From contig KN880681.1 of assembly GCA_000934385.1 (NCBI GenBank), positions 1 to 35,028 on the forward strand: a DNA stretch of 35,028 nucleotides, given 5' to 3'. Below, in pieces: positions 1 to 11,389 of this stretch. The stretch is from Cylindrobasidium torrendii FP15055 ss-10 (lineage: Eukaryota > Basidiomycota > Agaricomycetes > Agaricales > Physalacriaceae). Below the pieces are notes generated by a model. It made no database searches. It saw only the letters and a program-made list of their open reading frames with translations, and was not told the origin of the DNA. The position numbers and the translations under genes are program-made. Numbering within the stretch: the stretch's first letter is position 1; every line of letters begins with the position of its first letter.

Positions 1-715
1 GTTCGCGCCCTTGGTTGCTGTTTTGCGCCATTGCGATCGACGAAGGGCGCCTGTCGGGCTGTCCCAAACAGGAAGTTAAAGCCTCTAGATGGCGCCTGGA
101 CGGCGTGGAAATGAACTCGAGCCTGTTCCTGGGTTGTTCACGCAGAACGCAAAATGTTCACAAACTTTTGCATGCTGCTGTAATGCGGAGCCCTTGGGTG
201 AGCGGACTTACCGAGAACCTAACCCCGTTCAAGAGATTTTCCTAATGACTATGCCTGAGTGTACGAGGGCGTTCAACCGACCGCCACAGATTTCTGGACA
301 CTGACGCCATCACGTGAGGGAAGACACACCCACTTGAAGTTGAGAGTCGATGCACAAATGCTTGGCGTGTGCCCTGCCGTGCGCTATACCGCGCGAGCAG
401 AAAACAGGTGCATATGGAAGGAAGGAAAGGTGGGCTGTGAATTGATTCAAGGTCAGCAGAATTGGGTGAGCGCGGTCATTCTGAGGCGCGGCAACGTCCC
501 CCCATCGGCAAGCGGGGCCCGCTTTGCATATTGAATATACATGCAGCGCGTAGCGACTTTGACTTCAATCAGTCAGCACCACCTAGACCGACGCCGAAAG
601 TCCATTCACGAAATCCTTGGGCTCTTTCCGCTAAGTTCTCAGCTCCACGGACACCAAAAACAGTACTCGCCATGAAAAGAGTGGAGATACAATTCCAAAA
701 AGGATTACGAAAAAG
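1..715. other. Intergenic, nothing supported
   Basis: Only short overlapping open frames are present, none with a recognisable motif or convincing splice structure. The right part is presumably the 3' flank of the rhomboid gene that ends at 716. Confidence 0.5.
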
Positions 716-2135
716 CTATGTTTGCGATAGAGGCTTCTGCTCAGTCTTCACCGTCTCCCTCAACCACGACCATGTATGCGGTCCATTATAGTAGTATGCC
801 ACCCCGAATGCTGCTCCTCCCAGATGTGCAAAATGGCCGAGGTTGAAGAATCCCCTTCCAGTGCGCAATATTTTCAAGGCGCCCAACGTATCGAAAGCTA
901 GCAGTCCGCCCACACCGACCCAAATGTCCATAGGATAGCTTGGGGGAATTATCAACGCAACCTGACTGGTCGGGAACGCCAGTGCTGTCATCGTAACGCA
1001 AGCGTACACTGCGCCGGATGCACCGAGCGAAGGCAAGATGCGCGGCGGTGCAGCTGTAGCTGCCGCAGCAGCTGCTGGCCGCGCGCTACTGGCAACAACT
1101 GCGCTTGCCCATGTATCTGCACCGGCCTTCGCGCTTGAGGCGGAGAAGATACGCGACACCATCCTCGGGTACAAGAACTTGGTGTCGACTGCGTGGGCTA
1201 CAAGACTGGCAAAGGCTCCCGCAGCGATGAAGAAGGCGGTAAAGTGATATGTTGAGGTGGATTCTAGCTGTTCTGGTGCTGTGGCATGCTGTGCGGTGCT
1301 GAGATATACGGCTGCCGATGAACCAAAGCCCTCAAGGGCTATACAATTGAAGAGGAGATGTAGGAAGCCCCGGTGGCTAAGGATGTGATGAGTTATGGAT
1401 TAAGATAGACAACACGGCTTGCCTGAATGTGGATGTGAACATGGTGTAGGAAAGCCCAGAAAGTGGATTGTGCATGAAGGTTTTGCGGAGTACAGGTTGG
1501 AGTCTCGGTATCTGCCATGCTAGGAAGATGCCAGTGTTGAGCAGACATATCTTCCAGCAGATTCGTTTTCCCTCTGAAGCATCGGCATATGGCTGGGCAA
1601 CTGCGAGGTAGAAACCCGTGATCCACGGACGAAGGAGGAGGGGTAGAGCTGTGACAGTCTCCTGCACTTTGGCAAACTGAGTGCGTAATGACTGGGCCAG
1701 ATGGTGAGTACTGGCGTCATGACGGCTGTACGTCTTCTACGCACCTTTACAAACTCTACTTGTTGCAATTTTCGCAACTCAGCATTCGTTATTGGCGCCC
1801 ACCGAAGTGATGACTTCACCCTCTTCGTCCATGTATCCGTCTCTGCATTCGTATTCTCCGCCGCATATGCAAACACCGCTAAAGAGCCAAGAAGACCGAA
1901 CTATGCCCGGGTCAAGCACAATCGACGAGCATACAACGCTTTAACGCACAATGATTTGATTTCTCACACCAGGCGCGCCAAGTTTCATTTGTGATTCCAA
2001 CGGGAAAGACGCTTGCTTGGGGTGCGAAACATGCGCATGCGTGGAATTTGGCCGTATCTTGGTCCAATTGCGGGTTGAGAGCGGTCGTCCATGGCGCGCC
2101 AGCAGCACGACGCGGCGGCAAGAAGTAAGCAGCAT
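716..2135 (-). CDS. PCP1: Mitochondrial rhomboid protease (PARL/Pcp1 type)
   Basis: Intramembrane serine protease of the inner mitochondrial membrane; yeast Pcp1 processes Mgm1 and Ccp1. Model: exons 2135-1968, 1900-1745, 1676-1423 and 1376-716, 412 aa. The catalytic pair is visible: Ser in GASGA near residue 313 and His in FAHLGGAAFG near residue 377. Other family blocks are HNPLSGLSY before the third intron and SHRGFLHLLFN after it. The N terminus is Arg- and Ser-rich (MLLTSCRRVVLLARHGRP), as expected of a mitochondrial presequence. An upstream in-frame ATG at 2192 would add 19 residues; I prefer 2135 because it starts directly with the presequence-like stretch. An Ala-rich stretch (about residues 293-302) precedes the active-site Ser. 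The third intron uses a GC donor. The gene faces the methyltransferase gene, starts 76 bp apart. Confidence 0.88.
1377..1422 (-). other. GC-AG intron in the rhomboid gene
   Basis: On the minus strand the donor is AG|GCAAGC and the acceptor CTTAG, 46 nt. Splicing joins TSTF to SHRGFLHLLFN, a conserved rhomboid block, in phase 2. No GT donor nearby restores this reading frame. Confidence 0.85.
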
Positions 2136-2211
2136 GGCCGGATCACTCCATCGTCCGATCGTCACCTTGGGCCCTTGCCTTTCCACCGTCACCCCTCGGC
2201 AGTGGCCAGAT
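2136..2211. promoter_or_regulatory. Very short divergent promoter region
   Basis: Only 76 bp separate the preferred start codons of the rhomboid and methyltransferase genes. Both transcripts must start inside this stretch or inside the opposing gene. No TATA element was seen. Alternative upstream ATGs on both sides (2192 minus, 2134 plus) would make the coding regions overlap. Confidence 0.45.
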
Positions 2212-3283
2212 ATGGATTCACAGCGTGCAGGCCCGATACTTCTCCACGAGGATTCGTTGCAAGTGACCGATGCTGACGAGGAGGTATCCCACTCGCATAG
2301 TGTACCATTCCTCTATCCAACAATTCTACTGCCAGATTTTCCTGCTATACTCAGAGCTTCAGGCAGCCCCGCAGGAAGTGTTACGCGGCCTTGGACATGT
2401 CGACTCGCGTAAGAATATTTTGACTGTGGATATTGAAATATCGTCTCCGGAAATGCCATCTTCACCCAAGTCACATCATCATGGCCGGTCATCGAAGAAG
2501 GCAGCGAAAGCGAAACCCCAACGTTCCAAAACTATTTCCCTTGATATTGCCCAGGATATAACTGGTCTACGGAGTCGGGAAGGCGATACAGGCAGTGTTG
2601 TGTGGAAGGCCAGGTAATCTACATGAGCACGACTGTTTCGCTGGCTGAAATCGCTTTTCACCAGTGTCGACTTTGCCCAGCTCGTACTACAACAGCTCAC
2701 CTATGGAACATCGTCCACATCCCTTTTCGACAAAGAACTGCTTTCGAAATCTAGAGTCGTGGAACTTGGGTAGGCCGCATATTGCTCGCTATCAACGGAT
2801 ACCTACTGTACGCCATGCAGCGCGGGGACAGGCATCCTCGGCATGGCACTTCATTCCTACGTCGGACAGTACATCGCAACTGACATGGCTTCAATGATTC
2901 ATCTCATCAAGAAGAACATTTCTTCGAACGTCCCCAATGCCAACAATCTGTCCGTCGCTGAGCTCGACTGGGTAGCACTCCAATCAACCCCTGCTCATCT
3001 CCGTCGCCCTCAATACGAGCTGGGATCCCCGGACCTCATTATATCGGTCGATTGCATTTACCATCCAGCGCTCGTTCCAGCGTTCGTTGAAGCTGTCGAG
3101 TTTGTGGCTGGAGATCCAGGCGCGAAGACCACGGTTCTTGTTATCATTGAGCTGCGTGAACAAGGGGCGGCAACTCTGCTCTTAGAGCTCTGGCTGAAAA
3201 ACGGGTGGGAGGTTTGGAGACTGGGAAGGGATACTGGACCTCCGAGCCCTTATGTTGCATGGGTAGCAAAGAAGGCGGCATAA
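2212..3283 (+). CDS. METTL21/EFM6-type protein lysine methyltransferase
   Basis: SAM-dependent seven-beta-strand methyltransferase of the Methyltransf_16 family. Members methylate lysines on elongation factors and chaperones; yeast Efm6 acts on eEF1A. Model: exons 2212-2283, 2336-2613, 2665-2769 and 2821-3283, 305 aa. Motif I, VVELGAGTG (residues 148-156), spans the third intron, supporting the splice model. The post-motif block SVDCIYHPAL (Asp near 229) matches the DxxY region of this family, and GSVVWKAS lies upstream as expected. A basic, His/Ser/Lys-rich insert (about residues 70-85) looks disordered. The exact target protein cannot be read from the sequence; EFM6 is the closest family in my judgement, with VCPKMT/METTL21D as the alternative. 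The start is uncertain, since an in-frame ATG at 2134 exists. Confidence 0.82.
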
Positions 3284-3498
3284 TGATAGTTCACTTTTGT
3301 TCCTTTGTTGCGTGTGAGATACCTTGCCCTGGATCATATGGCAGATAGTGTTCTACAGCGGGGTTCCGGTTTGAATGCTTCAAGTTCAAGTCGAGCTGTT
3401 GCTTTTGCGAGCCATCAATGCATCAGCGGCACTTTATTCCCTTATCGCCGAATTATGTAATATTCTGACTTCGTTTTCTACTTTGACAATCCAAATTC

Positions 3499-5325
3499 AT
3501 GGACATGGACAACAAGAAAATCGACATTCCAGACGTATGCAAAGACTGCGCGTGTATCAATCATCAAGTTGCCTGCTACGACTACGATGTACTACCATCA
3601 CTTGCCGACGCGCCATCTCTGGAGCACCTGAGCGATACAAACGACGCGCCATGCCCAGCCGAAGTCCAATCCCTGCGCGGTTTTCTGGACGGTGTCAAAC
3701 GCACTATCGATGAGACCCACCGCGCAACCTCCTCTCTGATCGCTAAGGAGAGCTACATCCTCGGCCAATTAGACGGTGTGCGTCGTGAACTGGAGTCCCT
3801 GTGCGAACGGCGTTCAATGCTGCTGAGAATGCAGGAGGAGACACATTCACTGCTCTCCCCTCTTCGCTCTCTTCCATCAGAGTTGCTGTTGGCCATCTTT
3901 GACCAAGTGCTGGAGGACGCGTTACTCAAGCATTCCTTCTACAGTCTCACCGACCTAGAGATAAACAGAGCAAGGGAGAATGAGGCGCAGCTGGGAACCC
4001 TCTTGCGCGTCTGTCGTCGATGGAGGGCAGAAATCATCGCGACCCCTCGCCTATGGTCAAAAATCCTAATTGACCTGTCGGCCCTTCCAGGTGCCATCAA
4101 CCTCGGTGCCGCAGAATCACTTGACGGCGACTTGTTTCCAAAATGGCTGCCATACTATCAGCATGTCATCCAGTATGTCACCCACAGTCAGAGCGCACCG
4201 GTTTCGATAACTCTGTACAACCGCAAACCCTCGATAGTTCCTCGAATCTCGCCGGCTCCTCCGCAAGCGCTTACCTTTATGCTTCCCTTCGCGAACCGCA
4301 TTCGAGAACTACAGCTCTTCGTACCGCACCAGCTCATTCGACAGCTATCTCCTCTTGGCCATTCTTTACACGCATTGGAGTCGGTCGTCATCAGCGGCTC
4401 GGCTGGGGTGCAGGCAGCCGGAGGGAATGATGTACTGGACACAACAACGCTGTTTGCGTCGGCGCCGCGGCTGCGACATCTAACTCTCTTCGACTTCCGT
4501 CGCATCCCGCAGTTCGCGATGAACTGGAAGAACATCACCTCCTTCAATGCCAACCATACCCACGACTATGGCCAGGGTGGCCTAGCCGTGGTGCAGTACT
4601 TGACTCTGATGAGGCAGATGGTCGCTCTGGAGGCATGTCATCTCCAGTGCAACAGGATGTACGAGTTGGGCAATTCCCAGACTGGTGATGTCCCTTCGCT
4701 CGTCGTGCATTACAAGCTCAAGCGGCTTGTCATTACCTGCCCAGGCAACGACTTGGTACCCAAAAGTGCAAACGGATTGCTGGACCTGCTTACCTTGCCA
4801 GCGCTAGAGCACCTCGAAGTAGACTATTGCTCGTCCAACAGATACAGTTGCGAGGCGATATGCGACATGCTTTCCCGCTCCAAGTGCCCCCTCATTTCGC
4901 TGAGGGTATGCTATGCGAATCTTGGAGCGGAGCTCATCTTCCTCCAGGAGACGCCGACGCTGGAAGAGTTGTGGCTGGAGAACGTTCACGACACAGCACA
5001 CTTAGGAGAGGGATTGTCCACGCAGCTATTCATGGCGCTCAGTACGGACGACAAGAATGCGGTCGTGCCTTTGCCCAGGCTCAAGACGCTGCACTGTTCG
5101 GGAGTCAAGATAACGTCCGGAAGGGCGTGGGCGGACATGGTTCTCTCGCGCTGGTCGTCAAAAAGGTGTACGATGATGAACGACCTCTCAATTCGGTGGT
5201 TGACGGTAGACACGCAGGCGGATGGACGTTTTGTGGGACCTATTATGGTGGCTTTGCTTGCAGCAGAGTTAAAAGAGAGGAAGCCTGTCGGAGTCAAGCT
5301 TGCGCTGAGCATCGACCGTACTTAG
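3499..5325 (+). CDS. F-box protein with leucine-rich C terminus
   Basis: Single exon, 608 aa. A coiled-coil-like stretch (about 56-118) precedes an F-box-like motif at about 121-190, containing LRSLPSELLLAIFDQV and RVCRRWRAEIIATPRLW, the usual basidiomycete form. The remainder has irregular leucine-rich segments (for example LRHLTLFDF, LEHLEVDY, LKTLHCSGVKITS). F-box proteins recruit substrates to SCF ubiquitin ligases through Skp1; the target here is unknown. This family is greatly expanded in Agaricomycetes and usually poorly conserved between species. The Cys-containing N terminus (CKDCAC, residues 14-19) has no assigned role. ATG 3499 is the first in frame, with a second Met two codons on. 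Confidence 0.85.
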   Translation: MDMDNKKIDIPDVCKDCACINHQVACYDYDVLPSLADAPSLEHLSDTNDAPCPAEVQSLRGFLDGVKRTIDETHRATSSLIAKESYILGQLDGVRRELESLCERRSMLLRMQEETHSLLSPLRSLPSELLLAIFDQVLEDALLKHSFYSLTDLEINRARENEAQLGTLLRVCRRWRAEIIATPRLWSKILIDLSALPGAINLGAAESLDGDLFPKWLPYYQHVIQYVTHSQSAPVSITLYNRKPSIVPRISPAPPQALTFMLPFANRIRELQLFVPHQLIRQLSPLGHSLHALESVVISGSAGVQAAGGNDVLDTTTLFASAPRLRHLTLFDFRRIPQFAMNWKNITSFNANHTHDYGQGGLAVVQYLTLMRQMVALEACHLQCNRMYELGNSQTGDVPSLVVHYKLKRLVITCPGNDLVPKSANGLLDLLTLPALEHLEVDYCSSNRYSCEAICDMLSRSKCPLISLRVCYANLGAELIFLQETPTLEELWLENVHDTAHLGEGLSTQLFMALSTDDKNAVVPLPRLKTLHCSGVKITSGRAWADMVLSRWSSKRCTMMNDLSIRWLTVDTQADGRFVGPIMVALLAAELKERKPVGVKLALSIDRT

Positions 5326-5737
5326 CTTGCAGAAACTGGACCAGGCTTTTGTTCGCATATTGTACGGGTTCCAATCGGCATCGAAGTGATTGTTGTGTAG
5401 TTTATTGCATTTTGTCAATTTAGATCTGGCCGACTGTTTGTTTACACTTTCCAGATCCTGCGAGCGGTTCAAGGGTTATGGCATTAGTATACCAACTTGA
5501 GTTGTTGTCTGTACGAGTTTCTTGCGCCCCGCAAAAATGCAAGTGCCGCTTGACTATGAGTATATGAATGCTCTGCATCACAGCTGCACTGATTTGCAGG
5601 AATTGAAATGTAAACATTACGATGACATGAATCACGCAGAAAGGCAGGGTTATCATGTTATATGGTTCCAATTACAGGCGATATAAATATACGAGCTAGA
5701 GATACAATAATGATACACAGCGATGTGGGAGAAAGAT
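5326..5737. other. Intergenic between two convergent genes
   Basis: AT-richer than the flanking coding sequence. It holds the 3' flanks of the F-box gene (plus) and histone H4 (minus). No open frame or RNA gene was recognised. Confidence 0.5.
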
Positions 5738-6481
<744 letters not shown>

Positions 6482-7004
6482 ATGGCCCGCACGAAGCAAA
6501 CTGCTCGCAAGTCCACTGGTGGTAAGTCATCTTCCCTTTCTTTTTTGTGTTGTCGATGCTCAAGACAATCTCAGGCAAGGCGCCCCGTAAGCAACTCGCT
6601 GCCAAGTCCGCTGCCCGCAAGACTGCCACCGCCACTGGTGGTGTGAAGAAGCCCCATCGTTTCCGCCCTGGAACTGTCGCTCTCCGTGAAATTCGTCGCT
6701 ACCAGAAGTCGACAGAACTCCTGATTCGCAAGCTGCCTTTCCAACGCCTTGTTCGTGAGATTGCCCAGGACTTCAAGGTGCGTTTTTCTTTGTTCCTGTT
6801 CTCCCGCCTTTGTTGCTGACATCGAGCTTGTAGACTGATCTCCGCTTCCAATCCTCTGCTGTGATGGCGTTGCAGGAGGCTGCTGAAGCATACCTTGTGT
6901 CGCTGTTCGAGGATACGAACCTCGCGGCCATCCACGCCAAGCGTGTTACCATCCAACCGAAGGATCTTGCATTGGCTCGTCGTCTCCGCGGCGAGCGTTC
7001 ATAG
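6482..7004 (+). CDS. H3: Histone H3
   Basis: Core histone H3 from exons 6482-6521, 6575-6777 and 6834-7004, 137 aa including Met. It starts [20 protein letters not shown] and ends [10 protein letters not shown]. The tail reads [17 protein letters not shown], one residue longer than the animal and yeast tail between K23 and the TGG of residues 32-34. The residue equivalent to Lys27 is therefore position 28. The body carries [10 protein letters not shown] and [10 protein letters not shown], so the Cys110 of animal H3 is Ala. Introns are 53 nt (GTAAGT donor) and 56 nt (GTGCGT donor). A second, truncated copy at 14680-14976 encodes the same protein over the shared part. Confidence 0.97.
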
Positions 7005-7264
7005 ACCTCGTCCCTGCTACCCTTTTATATCCCCTTGGCATTGTATTTTATTTGTACTATCATCGTATCGCTATCTCTATCTACTTGTAGGCCGTTTGCG
7101 AGTCGTCTTTTGTGACGTGTCCAATGCAACGCACTTTCTGGAAGTCGAGTCTGAGTGTTATGTTCACAAACGCGCTGTCGGCTAGGCCGACGGCCCAGTT
7201 CGTCTAATCCCATGAGAGTTGATCGAATCGTTCAGATTGACCTTGACCTTGACAATCTACCGTC

Positions 7265-7903
7265 ATGTCTGCCATCCCGCCCGCAGTGAGCGATGGAGTT
7301 TTCGCTGTAACAGGAAGCTCTGTCATTGAAGCTCCCATCGACAAAGTCTGGCAAGTCTTGCTCGACATCGAAAGCTATCCCGTATGGTACGAGTTGTCTA
7401 CCCTACCCACAAACAAACTCTAACTACGTACAAAGGAACCCATTTGTGTAAGTGGAGGCACTTTTGTCTATGTGGAAAGGTCATTAATACTCTAACAAAG
7501 ACGCCGACACACGATTACCGACGCTGCAGGCAATGCTCTGTCTCCGCACGAGCAGCGCATCTCTGAGGGGGCGCATATGCACATGGCCGTCCATCTTCCG
7601 GCTGTCCTTTCCGATACCGTACCCTTCTACCAGAAGTCTTCGGTCTTTGTGCAATGCTCATATCGCAGCGACGAGATGTACCGCATAGCCTGGAGGCTCC
7701 AGGGTCTTGCGTCGACGCTGGGTCTGCTGAATGCGGAGCGCTGGCAGATGCTCTCAACCCTGCCGGACGGGAGCGTGAAGTATGAGAACTTGGAGGTCTT
7801 CAGTGGGCCCGTGGCTTATCTGGTAAAGTTATTCACCGGAAAGCAGTTGCAGGACGCTGTCGCGGCGTTTGGGGCAGCTTTGAAGGAGCGTTGCGAGAAA
7901 TGA
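7265..7903 (+). CDS. SRPBCC/START-fold protein, function unknown
   Basis: Predicted 178 aa from exons 7265-7386, 7436-7447 and 7501-7903. The start SSVIEAPIDKVWQVLLDIESYPVWNPFV is the typical first strand and helices of the SRPBCC (polyketide cyclase/Bet v1-like) ligand-binding fold. The central exon is only 12 nt and supplies the NPF of this motif; both neighbouring introns (49 and 53 nt) have good donors (GTACGA, GTAAGT). The C terminus ends in a helix (LQDAVAAFGAALKERCEK), as in the fold's last helix. Ligand and pathway are unknown. The ATG at 7265 gives the complete domain. Confidence 0.75.
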
Positions 7904-8852
7904 TGTTGTTTCATGTACGAACTTTGTCCACTTAATTATGGTCAGGCATACCCATCCATTAATGCGACAACAATTCTGGACATGGTCAAGCCTAGTGGTC
8001 GTAGTACAATAACTTTGTGTGTACTATATCAACTCCGCCACCTCATTGTCCACCGCGTTTGACTGTTCCTTTGCTCTTTTCGCGTTGTATAGTCTCTAGC
8101 AACGTGGTGGTGCGTTTTGAAGGTTGAACGTGCTAAATCCAAGAGAAAAGAGAGGGTTGACGGTCCGATGATCCGAACATTCCTACTTAACTAACGTTCT
8201 TGTTAGCGCGTTAGCGTCTCGTTGGCATTCAATACAAGAAGCGCATTGCCAAATATCTGGACCGCATATTTGCTCACATCGTAAAGAGCGTCTCAACAAG
8301 CAAGACTAGTAGTAAGCCAGACAGCCATATGTGCATGATACGACTTTGACAACTATGTGAATGCTATCGGTTCAGATTCTGTCCTCGAGCAAGGAATCTA
8401 CAGATTACTGGACATAGTCTGATATGAAGGTCACATAAAGTTGATTCTACGCGTGAAGTGGGAGAGTTCCGGTATTGCTACAGAACGTGTGGCGATACAA
8501 AGACGCGCCGCACACGCGATAGATGGAGACGACTTCGCGTAGCTGAATTTGTCTAATGGATATCAAATGCAACCAAAGAGCCAGATTAACAGATCGACAC
8601 TACCAGACAGATTCGAGTGACCCCATCGAAGGGCAAGACTGAAGTGTTCAATACTGCCGTAAAGGTGAGTGAGGTATCAAATACCCACACAGGACGTCCA
8701 TTTTCAGTAGCAACCCACCCAGAAAAAAGGTCAACACAACAATTTCTAGAGAAGATCGTCTGCGAACTGTCGTATTATACATTATTTCTTTTACATCGTT
8801 ACTTACATCTTCGTTAAGCATCGCCTTGTGCTTGAATCTTCTTCTGGTGCCT
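7904..8852. other. Intergenic, nothing supported
   Basis: About 950 bp between convergent genes. Only short frames without motifs occur, and no tRNA-like T-arm or repeat was recognised. Confidence 0.5.
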
Positions 8853-10204
8853 TCATAGTATGTCATTCACAGCTTGAAACAGTATCGTACTTCCCGTCAG
8901 CCCTCGACAGCTGGCCCTGTGATCCCTCTTGTTAGCGAGGAAATGCCTGAGAAAATCCGGCGACGCACCCCATACTCCATTGACAGACGTCCATTCAGTC
9001 TGTGATGGAAAAATGACGCGCTCAAGGGCGGGGCAGGCGCGCGACCACTCGTTACACAGCGCACGCTCGTCCTGTGCCGTCGAATTTGGAATACCGGTCA
9101 TGAGTGTGGGAGAGAGGTCGAGCACGACGAGCTGTTGGAAGCAGGCGAGGACGGCGGCGAGGCCACTGAGCATACGCTATAACAGCAACCGTCGTATCAG
9201 CTCAAATCTTGTATCCCTCGACGCACGATGGATAGAGCAAAGGGACGTACGATGCCGGAAAGTGCGTAATGCAATGTGTGGCGCAGAGTGAGGCGGATGC
9301 GGACAGTGTGCACATAGGGCAGCGTTGCAGCGAGTATGCGTAAGAGAGCAGGTCGTACTGACATGCCCGACAAGTCGAGGTGCCTAAGGGGCACACTCGT
9401 GAGCGCGATCCGCGGGAGGTTCTCCCGTGTCACATCTGTGTCGCCCCCGACGAGTGCCAGAGAATCGACCGGTCGTTGTGGGAGGAGCGATGCCGCCGCA
9501 TGCATGTTTCCCCGAAAGCTGGTGAGTAGTGGTATACAAGTGGGCGCAAGTTGGATGGGCCCATTCTGGTCGAGTAATTTGAGATGGCGCAGCTCAGGTA
9601 AAGTGGCGAGGAATTGGGGAAGAATCCCGGAGTAGGGCTGAACCCCCTTCGTCCAGTCTGCGTTGAGGGTGCAGGTCTTGAGCTTAGGGAATTGACAACC
9701 CACGATGATGCTTTCAATGGGATGCACACCGACTGTGGTGGCTGGCAACATATTAGCCTGTCCCAAAGACAACTCGAGTGATTCGAGCGAAGTGAGAGTT
9801 GGTAGCACAGTGGCTAAGAGAGAAAGTGTATGAGAGAATTGGAAGTATCCGTGGGGTGGATTGTTTGTCGAAGCCCATCGTATGTGAAAGTCACGGATTT
9901 TCTCTGGGAGATGGGGGCGGACGGCGATCGATTCGCAGCAACGCTGTGTACGCCAGGGAACCTGGCTACCTTCTTCCAAGAGGCCATCGCGTATGTTGAT
10001 GGAAGCGTATAAAAGGCGCTCTGAAATGGCGTTGAAGCGTCGTGATACACGTGCTGTCAGTGCAAGGACGGTAGGCGGCAGACCATCGAAGATGGCGGCG
10101 AGAGTCTCATTGGGGACTGTTTCGATTGTCGACCCGCTGTTTGCTGCGGGGGAGTAAGCTAGCATGACCCGATGAGAAGTGATCGCCGTTGGATGGTTGC
10201 CCAA
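8853..10204 (-). CDS. F-box protein with leucine-rich repeats
   Basis: Two exons, 10204-9251 and 9176-8853, about 425 aa. The F-box-like motif lies near residues 27-72 (TVPNETLAAIFDGLPP, then VSRRFNAISERLLYASINI). Leucine-rich segments follow, such as LTSLESLELSLG, LPELRHLKLLD and LRHLDLSGMSV. The 74-nt intron (donor GTACGT, acceptor ATAG) joins LHYALSGI to RMLSGLAAV in phase 0. It presumably links unknown substrates to an SCF ubiquitin ligase. It is unrelated in sequence to the other F-box gene apart from the motif. A second in-frame ATG (10165) would remove 13 N-terminal residues and the F-box would remain, so the start is not settled. Confidence 0.78.
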
Positions 10205-11389
10205 GGAAAAGACAAGGAAAGGTCGAGCGCGCTATGTAGGGCGGCGGAGAAACTACGGCGCCATGAGCCACAGGGAATTCGTCGGGTGTTGAACGTACAA
10301 AGGTCCGGATGAAAAGAGCTTTAAGACCGAGATGATTGAACAGCAGACCTCTGCTTATCATATTAGCCCGGTTTGTTGAACGTTCACCCAGACTTACGCG
10401 GTCATGGAGGTTAGGTCCAGAGTTGATTGTAGGCACGTGTAAGTGCATAATCAATGGAAAATCGATCGACAGGCTCAAGAAACGCGGAAGCGGAGCCAGG
10501 CATCGTATTACACGCCCAGACTTGCCTTCCGGTGGCAATAGATAGTGCCTACATTCCTCGGATTGACCATGCCTACCTTGCTTTGATGTACCTTGTGTAT
10601 TGTGTCAATACAGTAGACATCCTCATCGTGACCTGGCGAGTGGTAGCTTGTTCCTTGACGAAGCACCCTTGTTCATAATTTTATTTGCATAATAATAGTG
10701 CACTGTAATGTCAGCTACCAAAGATAGGATTGGTAGTTGTCCCCGAATATCGAAAAGAATTCCCCATGGGGAATCACGTCAACACTTGGCTAAACGCTTT
10801 TGGGCCTCCGACATAAATCGGTGCAACCGACACATTCGTCATGCTAGCATGTTCTTGCGACCTCTATGTTGACCAAGCACAACATTATGTACGTTCTGCG
10901 CGTCTTGATATAGCACACAGCTCGCTGAGATAAGGCATCCTTGCCAGTCCACCCAAGGCGATACGCTGGAGCTGTATCAACTTCAAAACAATAATTGGTC
11001 CTTGTTCCTGCATCTTTTCATCCGTCGGCTGTTCTTACTATTCCTCATTGGGAACAATGCATTGACATGAGCCCCTGGGCCACCTCAAGTGACTCAGCTC
11101 AAACATATCATTACATCGGTCAACCCCGCGGTTCGGGGAGATATGGACAGGTGAAAGTTATGGTACAGATAAATTTCCATCCCCATCATCAATATAACAG
11201 TCGTACAGTACCTATATAGATAGCTTAGCGCATAAGTGATGTTGGTCGTAGGAAAGAATACAGCGATACGAGCATGTTTAAATAATAATCACGAAAGAAA
11301 GAAATGTCCAGCGGTGCAGGGGTATATTCAAGAGACCTCTCTCACCCCAACCTCCGTTGCCCGTCGTCGTTGAAGCACAGACAGTCGTC
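10205..11389. other. Intergenic, nothing supported
   Basis: Upstream flank of the F-box gene and 3' flank of the RhoGAP gene. A 143-residue minus-strand frame at 10107-10538 overlaps the F-box coding start and shows no motif. No RNA gene or repeat was recognised. Confidence 0.5.

Noticed and set aside
4188..4553. Antisense and shifted open frames inside the F-box gene
   Set aside because: Shadows of the 608-residue coding frame with no motifs of their own.
10107..10538. 143-residue minus-strand frame overlapping the start of the second F-box gene
   Set aside because: Different frame from the F-box protein, no motif; considered an upstream shadow.
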